Source: Acidovorax sp. NO-1 (GTDB lineage Bacteria > Pseudomonadota > Gammaproteobacteria > Burkholderiales > Burkholderiaceae_C). From it: a stretch of 64,000 nucleotides of DNA. The stretch covers positions 1-64,000 of the forward strand of contig NZ_AGTS01000151.1 of the NCBI RefSeq assembly GCF_000238595.1. Direction: 5' to 3'. A program made the position numbers and the translations under genes. Under the pieces are notes generated by a model that was given only the letters and a program-made list of their open reading frames with translations, made no database searches and had not been told where the DNA came from. This document shows positions 9,282 through 18,238 of the stretch, piece by piece (the first letter of the stretch is position 1; the number at the start of each line of letters is the position of its first letter).

Positions 9282-9470
9282 TTTCTCGGGGTCGGAAGGG
9301 GGGGCGCCCCACCACGATGGCGCCCGGGTTGAAGCATTCGTCTGATCTTAGGTGTGCAAGACCCCTGTTTTGCCCACCATTACATACAAAAAAGGTTGCA
9401 CTGATGTGCTGTGTGATACGGCCCTGCGGCCCGCGCTGGCCCTCTGCAGCCAAGCCTGGGGGGCCGCTGG

Positions 9471-9929
9471 CTAGCGGGCGTAGGGGTCTGCGTAACCCAG
9501 CTCTTGCAGGATGGCGGTTTCGTAGTCTTCCATCTCCTGCGCATCCGCCTCGCTGGTCTCGTGGTCCCACCCTTGTGCGTGCAGCGTGCCGTGCACCAGC
9601 ATGTGGGCGTAGTGCTCTTCCAGGCTCTTGTTCTGCTCCTTCGCCTCGCGCTCGATCACGGGGGCGCACAGCACCAGGTCGGCGGTCACCACGGGCTCCT
9701 GGGCGTAGTCGAACGTGAGCACGTTGGTGGCGTAGTCCTTCTTGCGGTACTCACGGTTGAGCTGCTGGCCTTCTTCAGCACCCACGATGCGCACGGTGAT
9801 TTCGGCATCCGCGGCCAACGCGTGGCGAATCCAGCGTGTGACCTTGTGGCGGGGCAGCACGGCACGGTGGGCGGCCACGGCGTCAAAGGAGCCGAATTGC
9901 AGAGACAGGGCGAGTTGGTTCAAAGGCAT
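9471..9929 (-). CDS. ybeY: rRNA maturation endonuclease YbeY
   Basis: 152 residues from the ATG at [13 protein letters not shown], chosen over one 14 codons earlier because the extra residues come from a dispersed repeat and do not look like YbeY. The zinc-binding [16 protein letters not shown] holds the family HGxLHxxGxDH motif. YbeY is a single-strand endoribonuclease needed for 16S rRNA 3' maturation and 70S quality control. It lies downstream of ybeZ on the same strand, the usual arrangement. Confidence 0.93.
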   Translation of the reverse strand: MPLNQLALSLQFGSFDAVAAHRAVLPRHKVTRWIRHALAADAEITVRIVGAEEGQQLNREYRKKDYATNVLTFDYAQEPVVTADLVLCAPVIEREAKEQNKSLEEHYAHMLVHGTLHAQGWDHETSEADAQEMEDYETAILQELGYADPYAR

Positions 9930-9942
9930 TTGGAGTGTTTTT

Positions 9943-9990
9943 GGCCTCTGGCGCTTGGTGGATAAGCGCAAGCAGCTATGAAAATAGGAG
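9943..9990 (-). repeat. Dispersed palindromic repeat, copy B
   Basis: GGCCTCTGGCGCTTGG..GATAAGCGCAAGCAGCTATG, located between ybeZ and ybeY, immediately upstream of the ybeY start. Because it lies within the likely ybeZ-ybeY transcript it would be present in mRNA as a hairpin. Confidence 0.75.
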
Positions 9991-10004
9991 TTAAGTCTGC
10001 GAGG

Positions 10005-10961
10005 CTATTCGCGCACACGCGCTGCCGTCGCACGGCGGGGGGCGTCATAGGCGTCCACGATGCGGGCCACCAGCGGGTGGCGCACCACGTCGGCGCTAGT
10101 GAAGTGGGTGATGGAGATGCCCTTCACACGCTTGAGCACGCGTTCAGCATCAATCAGGCCGCTCAGGTTGCCCTTGGGCAGGTCGATCTGGCTCACGTCA
10201 CCCGTCACCACCGCCTTGGCGCCAAAGCCGATGCGGGTGAGGAACATCTTCATCTGCTCGGGGGTGGTGTTCTGCGCCTCGTCCAGGATGACGAACGCGT
10301 TGTTCAGTGTGCGCCCGCGCATGAAGGCCAGCGGCGCGATCTCGATGGCGTTGCGCTCGAAGGCCTTTTGCACCTTGTCATGCCCCATCAGCTCGTACAG
10401 CGCGTCGTACAGGGGGCGCAGATACGGGTCCACCTTCTGCGCCAGGTCACCGGGCAAAAAGCCCAGGCGCTCGCCAGCCTCCACCGCCGGGCGGGTCAGC
10501 ACGATGCGCTGCACGCTGCTGCGCTCCAGCGCGTCCACCGCACTGGCCACGGCGAGATACGTCTTGCCGGTGCCGGCAGGGCCGATGCCGAAGGTGATGT
10601 CGTGCGTGGCAATGTTCTGCAGGTACAGGTTCTGCGTGGGGGTGCGCCCGCGCAGGTCGGCACGGCGGGTGTTGAGGATGATGGCGTCGTCTGGCGCCTC
10701 CAGCAGCTCGCTGTCGCCCGCCAGCATCAGCTGGATGTAATCCTCGCCAATCGGCCGCTCGGCCATTTCATACAGGGCCTGCAGCAGCTCCATCGCCTGT
10801 GTGGCCTTGGCCTTGGGGCCGTCAATCTTGAACTGCTCATGCCGGTGCGCAATGCTCACCTGCAAGGCCACCTCGATGGTGCGCAGGTGCGCATCGGCCG
10901 GGCCGCACAGGTTGGTGAGCCGGGTGTTGTTGTGGGGGGTGAAGGTGTGGCGCAGGATCAC
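10005..10961 (-). CDS. ybeZ: PhoH-family ATPase YbeZ
   Basis: 318 residues using a GTG start at [20 protein letters not shown], which matches the usual beginning of betaproteobacterial PhoH-like proteins; an in-frame ATG 27 codons earlier (11042) would add residues that do not resemble the family. Walker [14 protein letters not shown] and Walker [21 protein letters not shown] are clear. YbeZ is a predicted RNA-associated ATPase that partners with YbeY in ribosome maturation. The alternative ATG exactly abuts the divergent ruvA start, which favours the shorter form. Confidence 0.9.
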   Translation of the reverse strand: MILRHTFTPHNNTRLTNLCGPADAHLRTIEVALQVSIAHRHEQFKIDGPKAKATQAMELLQALYEMAERPIGEDYIQLMLAGDSELLEAPDDAIILNTRRADLRGRTPTQNLYLQNIATHDITFGIGPAGTGKTYLAVASAVDALERSSVQRIVLTRPAVEAGERLGFLPGDLAQKVDPYLRPLYDALYELMGHDKVQKAFERNAIEIAPLAFMRGRTLNNAFVILDEAQNTTPEQMKMFLTRIGFGAKAVVTGDVSQIDLPKGNLSGLIDAERVLKRVKGISITHFTSADVVRHPLVARIVDAYDAPRRATAARVRE

Positions 10962-11041
10962 GCGGATAATTCCAGTCAGGCAACCGAAAAACGGCAAGAA
11001 GACGGCGCCGCGCGTCATGCCCGCGTCGCCAAAGGACATCA

Positions 11042-11617
11042 ATGATAGGCAAATTGACCGGCACCCTGCTGGAGAAGAACCCCCCCGAGGTGCTGCTGGA
11101 CTGCCACGGCGTGGGCTACGAGGTGAACGTGCCCATGAGCACCTTCTACAACCTGCCCGCCGTGGGCGAGCGCGTGAGCCTGCTCACCCAGTTCATTGTG
11201 CGCGAGGACGCACAACTGCTGTACGGCTTTGCCACCGCGCCCGAGCGCCAGGCGTTTCGGGAGCTGATCAAGATTTCTGGCGTGGGACCACGCACGGCGC
11301 TGTCCATCCTGAGCGGCATGGGCGTGAGCGATCTGGCGCAGGCGATCTCGCTGCAGGAGGCGGGGCGCCTGGTGAAGGTGCCGGGCATCGGCAAGAAAAC
11401 GGCCGAGCGGCTGCTGCTGGAGCTCAAGGGCAAGCTGGGCGCCGACATGGGCGCCGTGCGTGGCGCCGCCACCAGCGATGCGCAGGCGGATATCCTGCAG
11501 GCGCTGCTGGCCTTGGGATACAACGACAAGGAAGCGGCGGCGGCGCTCAAGGCACTGCCCGCGGAGGTGGGGGTGAGCGAGGGGATCAAGATGGCGCTGA
11601 AGGCGCTGGCGAAATAG
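11042..11617 (+). CDS. ruvA: Holliday junction branch migration protein RuvA
   Basis: 191 residues. Domain I ([20 protein letters not shown]..) forms the OB-fold, domain II carries two helix-hairpin-helix motifs ([19 protein letters not shown] and [20 protein letters not shown]), and domain III ([19 protein letters not shown]) contacts RuvB. RuvA tetramers hold the junction while RuvB pumps DNA. Length is normal. Its partner ruvB is not adjacent: a 2-kb protease gene intervenes. Confidence 0.96.
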   Translation: MIGKLTGTLLEKNPPEVLLDCHGVGYEVNVPMSTFYNLPAVGERVSLLTQFIVREDAQLLYGFATAPERQAFRELIKISGVGPRTALSILSGMGVSDLAQAISLQEAGRLVKVPGIGKKTAERLLLELKGKLGADMGAVRGAATSDAQADILQALLALGYNDKEAAAALKALPAEVGVSEGIKMALKALAK

Positions 11618-11671
11618 CAGCGCAGCGCGTTGCAGTGTTCAGTGAGAATGGGTGCGAACCAGGGGGTGAAG

Positions 11672-13579
11672 ATGAAAAGCAGATTGTCGGAATGCGTGGT
11701 GGCGGTATTTGCAGCAGTGGCGGCGGCCCTGCTGGTGGGTTGCGGTGGTGGCCAGGAGGCGGGTGTGACGTCTTCGAGCCCGGTGCTGCTGGTGGATGGC
11801 TGGGTGCAGCCCGACACTGCGGACCAGGGGGTTTCGAATGTCAAGGCACGTAGCGCCGTGGCGTCGCCACCCGAACCTGCACGGGTGAGCCTGGGAGCGC
11901 TGGCAGATGCCAAGGTGGCTCAGGCCGCTGGGGGTGTCGGCCCGCGCCAGGTAGGTATCGCGCGCGATGTGGTGGCTACCCATGCGGCCGAGCAGACTCT
12001 GCAGCACATGCAGTGGAAGGCCGGTTCGAACGGCGGGCTGGTGGCGGCCATCAGCTTTACCGCAGAGGGAGCCCACGGCCTGCGTCTGGGGGTGGTGGCG
12101 CGGCAGTTACCTCCCGGCGCCGTGCTGCGTTTTTACCGCCAGACGGATCCGGGCTCCGTGTTCCAGATATCCGGGCAGGATGTTTTGCAGAGCATCCAGC
12201 GCAATGCGCAAGCCGCAGAGACCGGTCTGGATGCGCGCACCTGGTGGAGCCCCGATCTGGGTGCCGACGAAGTGACCCTGGAGCTTGAGGTGCCTGCGGG
12301 CACCCGGGTGGGTACGCTGGACTTTTCCGTGCCGCGCGTCTCGCACATCTACGAAAACCTGGCGATACCTACGGAGGAAGAGTTTTCCGCGAAGATCAAC
12401 GAATCGGCGTCTTGCCACCTGGATGCCAGTTGCCAGGATGCTTATGCAAACCAGCGCAACGCCGTGGCCCGCATGATTTACACGTCGGGGGGCAGCACCT
12501 ATGTGTGCACCGGCACCCTGCTCAATGACAACCAGTCCTCGGGAACACCTTATTTTCTGACAGCGAACCACTGCATTTCCACGCAGGCCGAGGCCTCTTC
12601 GCTGCAAACCGACTGGTTCTATCGGGCGCCAACCTGCAACTCGCGGACGTTGTCAAGCGCTACCACCAAGCGGTTCAATGGCGCTGCACTGCTCTACACC
12701 ACCACCGCAACAGACATCACGCTGCTCCGGTTGAACGACACACCGCCAGCGGGCGTGTTCTTCGCAGGCTGGGATGCCAGCGTCCAGTCCATCGGCACAC
12801 CCGTGGTGGGCTTGCACCACCCCAGGGGTGACCTTCTCAAGATGAGCATCGGCGACGTGAACAGCTATTCGTCGTGTGCTGCAACAAGTGGCACGCAGTT
12901 CCAGTGCAGCGGCACCACGGGCAACTTCTACCGCGTGATCTGGAACCAGGGCACGACCGAAGGCGGCAGCAGTGGATCGGCGATCTTCAAGGGCGGCACG
13001 CACGTCATCGGTACTCTGTATGGAGGCAGCGCAAGCTGTTCTGCCATCACCGCGCCGGAGTTCTATGGACGCTTTGACATCGCGTACAACGATGGCCTCA
13101 AGAACTGGCTCGCAGCGGGAACCAGCGCGCAGGCGCGTACAGCGATCTACCGGTTTTTCAACATCCAGACGGGCGCCCATTTTTTCACGTCCAGCGCGGC
13201 TGAACGCGATTACGTCATCGCCACCTATCCGCAGTTCCAGTACGAGAACATAGCTTTCTATGCATACCCGCAGCCCACGGCCGGGCAGAGTGCTGTGTAC
13301 CGCTTCTTCAACCTGTCCAACAGCGCACACTTTTATACGATCAGCCAGGGCGAGAGCGACTTTGTGCGGGCGAACTATCCGGTCTTCAAGTACGAAGGGC
13401 CCATCTGGTATGCGCAGACCACTGCGGGCAATGCCGCCATCCCCGTCTACCGTTTTTACAAGCCTGACAAAGGCACCCACTTTTACACGGTCAACGCCGC
13501 CGAGCGGGACTATGTGATCGCGAACTACAGGGACTTCAATTACGAAGGTGTGGCCTACCACGCCTGGACCAGCCGGTAG
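11672..13579 (+). CDS. Lipoprotein trypsin-like serine protease with three C-terminal DUF5648 repeats
   Basis: 635 residues from ATG 11672. A lipoprotein signal ends in AAALLVGC (lipobox). A ~220-residue region follows, then a trypsin-fold domain (~250-480) like bacterial lysyl endopeptidases with His300 in FLTANHC, Asp348 in TATDITLL and Ser434 in GGSSGS. Three tandem repeats start near residue 490, each with xYRFFxxxxxAHFFT and ending in YENIAFYAY-like text; these match the DUF5648 cell-surface repeat. It is probably exported and membrane-anchored. The ATG at 11630 is a poorer start because it delays the signal peptide. It separates ruvA from ruvB. Confidence 0.85.
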   Translation: MKSRLSECVVAVFAAVAAALLVGCGGGQEAGVTSSSPVLLVDGWVQPDTADQGVSNVKARSAVASPPEPARVSLGALADAKVAQAAGGVGPRQVGIARDVVATHAAEQTLQHMQWKAGSNGGLVAAISFTAEGAHGLRLGVVARQLPPGAVLRFYRQTDPGSVFQISGQDVLQSIQRNAQAAETGLDARTWWSPDLGADEVTLELEVPAGTRVGTLDFSVPRVSHIYENLAIPTEEEFSAKINESASCHLDASCQDAYANQRNAVARMIYTSGGSTYVCTGTLLNDNQSSGTPYFLTANHCISTQAEASSLQTDWFYRAPTCNSRTLSSATTKRFNGAALLYTTTATDITLLRLNDTPPAGVFFAGWDASVQSIGTPVVGLHHPRGDLLKMSIGDVNSYSSCAATSGTQFQCSGTTGNFYRVIWNQGTTEGGSSGSAIFKGGTHVIGTLYGGSASCSAITAPEFYGRFDIAYNDGLKNWLAAGTSAQARTAIYRFFNIQTGAHFFTSSAAERDYVIATYPQFQYENIAFYAYPQPTAGQSAVYRFFNLSNSAHFYTISQGESDFVRANYPVFKYEGPIWYAQTTAGNAAIPVYRFYKPDKGTHFYTVNAAERDYVIANYRDFNYEGVAYHAWTSR

Positions 13580-13614
13580 AACACCAGAGATCCTTCAACG
13601 GCAGCATCCAGCGC

Positions 13615-14672
13615 ATGACCATCCAGACCGACGACTTCACCCCCGCCCCGCCAAGCGCGTCATCTCGGCCGCCCCCGCTTCGCCCCAGGAGGAGGCGATC
13701 GAGCGGGCCCTGCGCCCCAAGCTCCTGCAGGAGTACGTGGGCCAGGCGAAGGCGCGCGAGCAGCTGGAGATCTTCATCGGCGCGGCGAGGAAGCGGGGCG
13801 AGGCGCTGGACCATGTGCTGCTGTTTGGCCCGCCGGGCCTGGGCAAGACCACGCTCTCGCACATCATTGCGGCTGAGCTGGGGGTCAACCTGCGCCAGAC
13901 CAGTGGCCCTGTGCTCGAAAAGCCCAAGGACCTGGCAGCGCTGCTGACCAATCTGGAGAAGAACGATGTTCTTTTCATTGACGAGATCCACCGCCTCTCG
14001 CCTGTGGTGGAGGAAATCCTCTACCCCGCGCTGGAGGACTACCAGATCGACATCATGATCGGCGAGGGGCCTGCGGCGCGCAGCATCAAGCTCGACCTGC
14101 AGCCCTTCACCCTGGTGGGCGCCACCACACGTGCCGGCATGTTGACCAACCCGCTGCGCGACCGCTTTGGCATCGTGGCGCGGCTGGAGTTCTACACGGC
14201 CGAGGAACTGGCGCGCATCGTCAAGCGCAGCGCGGGGCTGCTCAATGCTCCGATGGATGAAGAAGGCGGCTTTGAGATCGCCCGCCGCTCGCGCGGCACA
14301 CCGCGCATTGCCAACCGGCTGCTGCGCCGCGTGCGCGACTACGCCGAGGTCAAGGGCGACGGCCGCATCACCAAATCGATTGCCGACAAGGCATTGGCCA
14401 TGCTGGATGTAGACCCGCAGGGCTTTGACGTGATGGACCGCAAGCTGCTGGAGGCGGTCATCCACCGCTTTGATGGCGGCCCCGTGGGGCTGGACAACAT
14501 TGCCGCCAGCATCGGGGAAGAGGCAGGCACCATTGAAGACGTGATTGAGCCCTACCTCATCCAGCAGGGCTTTTTGCAGCGTACCCCGCGCGGGCGCATT
14601 GCCACGCTGGCGGCCTTCCGCCACCTGGGGGTGGCGCCACCCAAGGCGGCGGGCGGGCTCTTCTCTGATTGA
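13615..14672 (+). CDS. ruvB: Holliday junction helicase RuvB, with apparent -1 frameshift near codon 13
   Basis: AAA+ motor of the RuvABC resolvasome. Motifs: Walker [16 protein letters not shown], Walker [11 protein letters not shown], sensor GATTRAGML, arginine-finger region LRDRFGI, and the C-terminal winged helix. The natural start is [13 protein letters not shown] at 13615, but that frame breaks: codons after CCA (13651-13653) must shift by -1 to read [14 protein letters not shown] and the rest. One A appears to be missing from an AAA run at 13653-13654. Restoring it gives a normal 352-residue RuvB. The only upstream ATG in the downstream frame (13548) lies inside the protease gene and adds unrelated residues. 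Confidence 0.9.
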
Positions 14673-14717
14673 TCAAAAAAAGGCACGGCACATGACACCC
14701 GGAACATCCCTCGCACT

Positions 14718-16016
14718 TTGGATTTTCTTGTGAACAGGCGCCGCTGGGCCTTGGCGCTGGGCGCAGCAGCACTGGTGGTGGCTGCCGCAGTGGGTGCAAT
14801 GGCGCTGCGGGGGCCGCAGGTCGATGCCCTGTTGGTGCAGTCGGCGCCGCTGGTGCGCACACTGCAGTTTTCGGCGCGCGTGGCCACGTTGTCGCGCGTC
14901 GAGGTGGGCAGCACCATCACCGGCCGCGTGGCCCAGGTGCGGGTGGCAGAAGGCGCACAGGTGCGACAGGGCGACGTGCTGGTGCAGCTCGAACCGGATG
15001 AGCTGCACGCTGCACTGGCGCAGGCGCAGGCTTCCGAGCGCCAGGCGCAGGCGCGCCTTGCGGGCCTGCGCAGCAGCGGCCGTAGCGCCGCCCAGGCAGC
15101 GCGCGCGCAGGCCGATGCCACCCTGCAGGCGGCGAGCGCCAACCTGGCGCGGGTGCGGCAGCTGGTGGCCCAGGGGTTCTACAGCGCCGCGCAGCTCGAT
15201 GAGGCGCAGCGCGCCGTCGAGGTGGCCCGGGCGCAGCAGGTGAGCGCGCAGGCGCAGGTCCAGGCCAACGCCGATGCGGGCACCGATGTGGTCCAGGCGC
15301 AGGCGCAGCTGGCGCTGGCCCAGGCGGCGATCGTGGCGGCCCAGGCCCGCCTGGCACAGACTACGCTGTTAGCCCCGGCCGATGCCCGCGTGCTGGTGCG
15401 CGACGTTGAGCCCGGGCAGATCGTGCAGCCTGGCAAGGCCCTGCTCAGCCTGGCGCTGGCCGGGCCCACCCAGCTGGTGGCCCAGGTGGACGAACGTTTT
15501 CTGGACCAGTTGCTGCCGGGCCAGAAGGCCTTGGTGGTGGCCGATGCCTTTGCGGGCCAGCGTTTTGCCGCGCGCGTGCTCACCATTGCACCGGCGGTGG
15601 ATGCCCAGCGCGGCGCCATCGAGGTGAAGTTTGCACTGGAGCAGCAGGCTCCCGCCTTCCTGCGCGAAGACATGACCTTGTCGGTCGAGGTGGAGACTGC
15701 GCGGCGCGAGCGTGCTCTGGTGCTGCCGCAGGCGGCGCTGCGGGGTGCGGTGGTGGGTGACCAGGCGACCGTGCTGGTGCTGCAGGAGGGGCGCGCACAG
15801 GCCCGCCCTGTGCGGCTGGGCCTGCGCACACTGGACGCAGCGGAGGTGCTCGACGGCCTGGCCGAGGGCGACACCGTGCTGCGCGGCGGCGCCGTGCAGG
15901 CGGGCGACCGCGTGCGAGCCCGCACGGTGGTCTGGTCCGCAGGTTCGGCCACCGCCGTTTCCAACGCCCCGGGGGGCGATGCGGGCTCCGCATTGACCAA
16001 CGCCATGGGCCGTTGA
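14718..16016 (+). CDS. Periplasmic adaptor (HlyD/MacA-like) of an ABC exporter
   Basis: About 430 residues; starts at TTG 14718 or GTG 14730 (the latter gives MNRRRWALALG). One N-terminal membrane anchor (~10-28), a lipoyl/barrel-sandwich half-motif (GSTITGRVAQVRVAEGAQVRQGDVLVQLE), a long Ala/Gln-rich coiled-coil hairpin (~90-200), the second lipoyl half (LLAPADARVLVRDVEPGQIV) and a beta-barrel domain. Such adaptors link an inner-membrane transporter to an outer-membrane channel. It is first in an operon with an FtsX-type permease and a LolD-type ATPase; the set is MacAB-like but with split permease and ATPase. Cargo unknown. Confidence 0.85.
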   Translation: MDFLVNRRRWALALGAAALVVAAAVGAMALRGPQVDALLVQSAPLVRTLQFSARVATLSRVEVGSTITGRVAQVRVAEGAQVRQGDVLVQLEPDELHAALAQAQASERQAQARLAGLRSSGRSAAQAARAQADATLQAASANLARVRQLVAQGFYSAAQLDEAQRAVEVARAQQVSAQAQVQANADAGTDVVQAQAQLALAQAAIVAAQARLAQTTLLAPADARVLVRDVEPGQIVQPGKALLSLALAGPTQLVAQVDERFLDQLLPGQKALVVADAFAGQRFAARVLTIAPAVDAQRGAIEVKFALEQQAPAFLREDMTLSVEVETARRERALVLPQAALRGAVVGDQATVLVLQEGRAQARPVRLGLRTLDAAEVLDGLAEGDTVLRGGAVQAGDRVRARTVVWSAGSATAVSNAPGGDAGSALTNAMGR

Positions 16017-16026
16017 GCATTCCGCC

Positions 16027-17265
16027 ATGCTGATCTGGCCCGGCTTCGAGTTGCGTGTGGCGCTGCGCTTTCTGCGCGAGGGGCGCATGCAGACCGTACT
16101 CATCATCGTGGGCGTGGCGGCGGGTGTGGCGGTCATTGCCTACATCTCGGCGTTGATCAACGGCCTGCAATCGAACACCCTGGCCAAGACGCTGGGCGCC
16201 CAGGCGCACATCACTCTGAGGGCGCCCGACGATCTCGTCACACCCGCAGCCCCCGCATTGCCCGGCACCGCTCTGCTTTCCGAAACCCAGCCGCGCGCGC
16301 AGCGCCTGCGGTCCGTCGCCAACTGGCAGGCGCTGGTGCCGCTGCTCGAGCGCTTGCCCGAAGTCGCCGGGGTGTCGCCCATGGTCTCGGGCTCAGGCCT
16401 GGCGCTGCGCGGCGAGGCGTCGCAGGCGATTGCCCTGATGGGCGTGGACCTGGATCGCTATGACCGCGTGGTGGGGCTGCGCTCCAAGGTGGTCAGTGGC
16501 ACGGCGCGGCTGGCACCGGGCGAGGCCATCGTGGGGCGCGAGCTCGCGAACGATCTGGGTGTGCGCGTGGGCGACCGCCTCACGGTGCAGACCGGCGGTG
16601 CGGGCGGCACGGTGAGTGATTCGGTGCGCGTCACCGCGCTGGTGGACCTGGGCGTGAAAGACCTGAACCGGCGCACCGTGATCGTGCCGCTGCGCGCGGC
16701 CCAAAGCCTGCTGGCGCTGCCGGGTGGCGCCAGCCAGCTCGACTTGACCTTGAAGGACGTGTGGGTGGCCCAGACCCTGGCGCGCGCGTTGCAGACCCAG
16801 TTCCCCTACAAGATCGAGAGCTGGCAGGAGAGCAATGCCCAGCTGGTGTCTGCGCTCAACGCGCAATCCATCAGCACCTCCATCATCCGGGGCGTGGTGT
16901 TGGCCGTGGTGGTGCTGGGTATCGCCAGTGTGCTGGTGGTGTCGGTGGTGCAAAAGGGCCGCGAGATCGGCATCCTGCGCGCCATGGGCGCCACGCGCGG
17001 TCAGGTGCTGCGCGTATTTTTGGTACAGGGCGCCGTGGTGGGGGCGCTGGGCTCGGTGTTGGGCCTGCTGCTGGCGGTGGCGCTGATCTGGGTGTTCACG
17101 CATTTTGTGCGCGGCTCGGATGGCATGCCGCTGTTTTCCATCGCGCTGCCACTCGCAATGGCGCTGCAGATTGCGCTGATCGCGTCGGTGTGCGGTGTGC
17201 TGGCGGCCGTGGCACCTGCGCGGCGCGCAGCGGCGCTGGACCCGGCACAAGCCATCAGGATGTAG
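16027..17265 (+). CDS. FtsX/MacB-type ABC transporter permease
   Basis: 412 residues with the MacB/LolC topology: one membrane helix near the N-terminus (~20-45), a large periplasmic domain (~50-275), and three helices in the C-terminal FtsX domain, including the coupling-helix region VVQKGREIGILRAMGATRGQVLRVF. Starts 10 nt after the adaptor gene. Works with the adjacent ATPase to power export or envelope lipid/lipoprotein transfer without a transmembrane pore. It could be LolC-like, but the adaptor neighbour favours an efflux role. Confidence 0.87.
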   Translation: MLIWPGFELRVALRFLREGRMQTVLIIVGVAAGVAVIAYISALINGLQSNTLAKTLGAQAHITLRAPDDLVTPAAPALPGTALLSETQPRAQRLRSVANWQALVPLLERLPEVAGVSPMVSGSGLALRGEASQAIALMGVDLDRYDRVVGLRSKVVSGTARLAPGEAIVGRELANDLGVRVGDRLTVQTGGAGGTVSDSVRVTALVDLGVKDLNRRTVIVPLRAAQSLLALPGGASQLDLTLKDVWVAQTLARALQTQFPYKIESWQESNAQLVSALNAQSISTSIIRGVVLAVVVLGIASVLVVSVVQKGREIGILRAMGATRGQVLRVFLVQGAVVGALGSVLGLLLAVALIWVFTHFVRGSDGMPLFSIALPLAMALQIALIASVCGVLAAVAPARRAAALDPAQAIRM

Positions 17266-17273
17266 TGATGAGA

Positions 17274-17393
17274 CACCCCCCTGTGCGGCTGCGCCGCTTC
17301 CCCCCGCTCTCGCAGTGCTGCGCACTGCGGGCAGGGGGACGCCCCCAGCGCGGCGGGGCGGCCCTTGCGCGGGGGCCGCTGGCCTTGGCTGCG
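17274..17393 (+). repeat. GC-rich intergenic repeat, family 2, copy 1
   Basis: About 120 bp with CGGCTGCGCCGCTTCC, CCCCGCTCTCGC, GCGGGCAGGGGGACGC and GCGGCGGGGCGGCCCTTG. A second copy at 60424-60540 shares nearly all of these blocks in the same order and orientation. Both copies follow immediately after a stop codon. This copy splits the permease gene from its ATPase gene. Confidence 0.85.
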
Positions 17394-17440
17394 CCGGTTT
17401 CGTGCGCCACGAACGGTACGCAGCACAGTGGATTGCGAAG

Positions 17441-18157
17441 ATGTTGATCGCGCTCGACGCCGTGCGTAAAAGCTACAACGTCGGCCGCCCCAGCGAGGCC
17501 GAGGTGCTGCACGGCATCGACCTGCAGGTGCGCCGGGGCGAGTTCATCGCGCTGATGGGGCCTTCGGGCTCGGGCAAGAGCACGATGCTCAACATCCTGG
17601 GCCTGCTCGAACGCATGACGACTGGCAGCTATCTGCTGGACGGCGAGGCGGTGCAGGACCTGGACGACGCGGCGCTCACGCTGCGCCGGCGCAGCACGCT
17701 GGGCTTTGTTTTTCAGTTCCACCACCTGCTGCCTGCTTTCTCCGCGCTGGAGAACGTCACGCTGCCGGCCCTCATGGCCGAAGGCCGCGTCAGTGCAGCC
17801 CACCGCGAGCATGCCCGCAGCCTGCTCGACGCCGTGGGCTTGGCCCGGGCCATGGACAAGCGTCCCGCAGAGCTGTCGGGCGGCATGCAGCAGCGCGTGG
17901 CCATTGCGCGGGCGCTGGTCATGAACCCGCCGCTGGTGCTGGCCGATGAGCCCACGGGCAACCTCGATACAGCTTCGTCGGCCGAGGTGTTTGCGCTGCT
18001 GCGCCGTATCCATGCCGAGCGCGGAACGAGTTTTGTGGTGGTCACCCATGACCCCCGCCTGGCCGCGCGCTGCGACCGGCTGGTGGAGCTGATCGACGGG
18101 CGCATTGCCCGCGACGAAGCCATCACCGAAGGCGTGGAGCCGGTCCCGCACCGGTAG
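17441..18157 (+). CDS. ABC transporter ATP-binding protein (LolD/MacB-type)
   Basis: 238 residues from ATG 17441. Walker A MGPSGSGKSTML, Q-loop FVFQFHHLLPAF, signature ELSGGMQQRVAIARAL, Walker B PLVLADEPTGNLD and H-loop VVTHD are all intact. The short Glu-rich insert style and SGSGKSTMLNILGLLE region are typical of the LolD/MacB/FtsE branch. Third gene of the adaptor-permease-ATPase operon, separated from the permease by a 175-nt gap filled with a family-2 repeat, which may change the ratio of the products. Confidence 0.93.
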   Translation: MLIALDAVRKSYNVGRPSEAEVLHGIDLQVRRGEFIALMGPSGSGKSTMLNILGLLERMTTGSYLLDGEAVQDLDDAALTLRRRSTLGFVFQFHHLLPAFSALENVTLPALMAEGRVSAAHREHARSLLDAVGLARAMDKRPAELSGGMQQRVAIARALVMNPPLVLADEPTGNLDTASSAEVFALLRRIHAERGTSFVVVTHDPRLAARCDRLVELIDGRIARDEAITEGVEPVPHR

Positions 18158-18167
18158 GCGCAAGCAG

Positions 18168-18238
18168 TTTTGCTACTGAATTAATAGCTGCTGGCGCTTA
18201 TGGTGAAAGTGCTGGAGACCGATTTGACTGAAAATCAG
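18168..18238 (+). repeat. Dispersed palindromic repeat, copy C
   Basis: TTTTGCTACTGAATTAATAG then CTGCTGGCGCTTATGGTGAA and GACCGATTTGACTGAAAATC: a near full-length copy in the gap after the ATPase gene. Its last bases overlap the stop region of the lysoplasmalogenase part on the other strand. Confidence 0.8.

Noticed and set aside
13640-13670. Programmed frameshifting in ruvB
   Set aside because: No slippery heptamer, stimulatory hairpin or stop codon arrangement is seen; a missing base in an A run is simpler.
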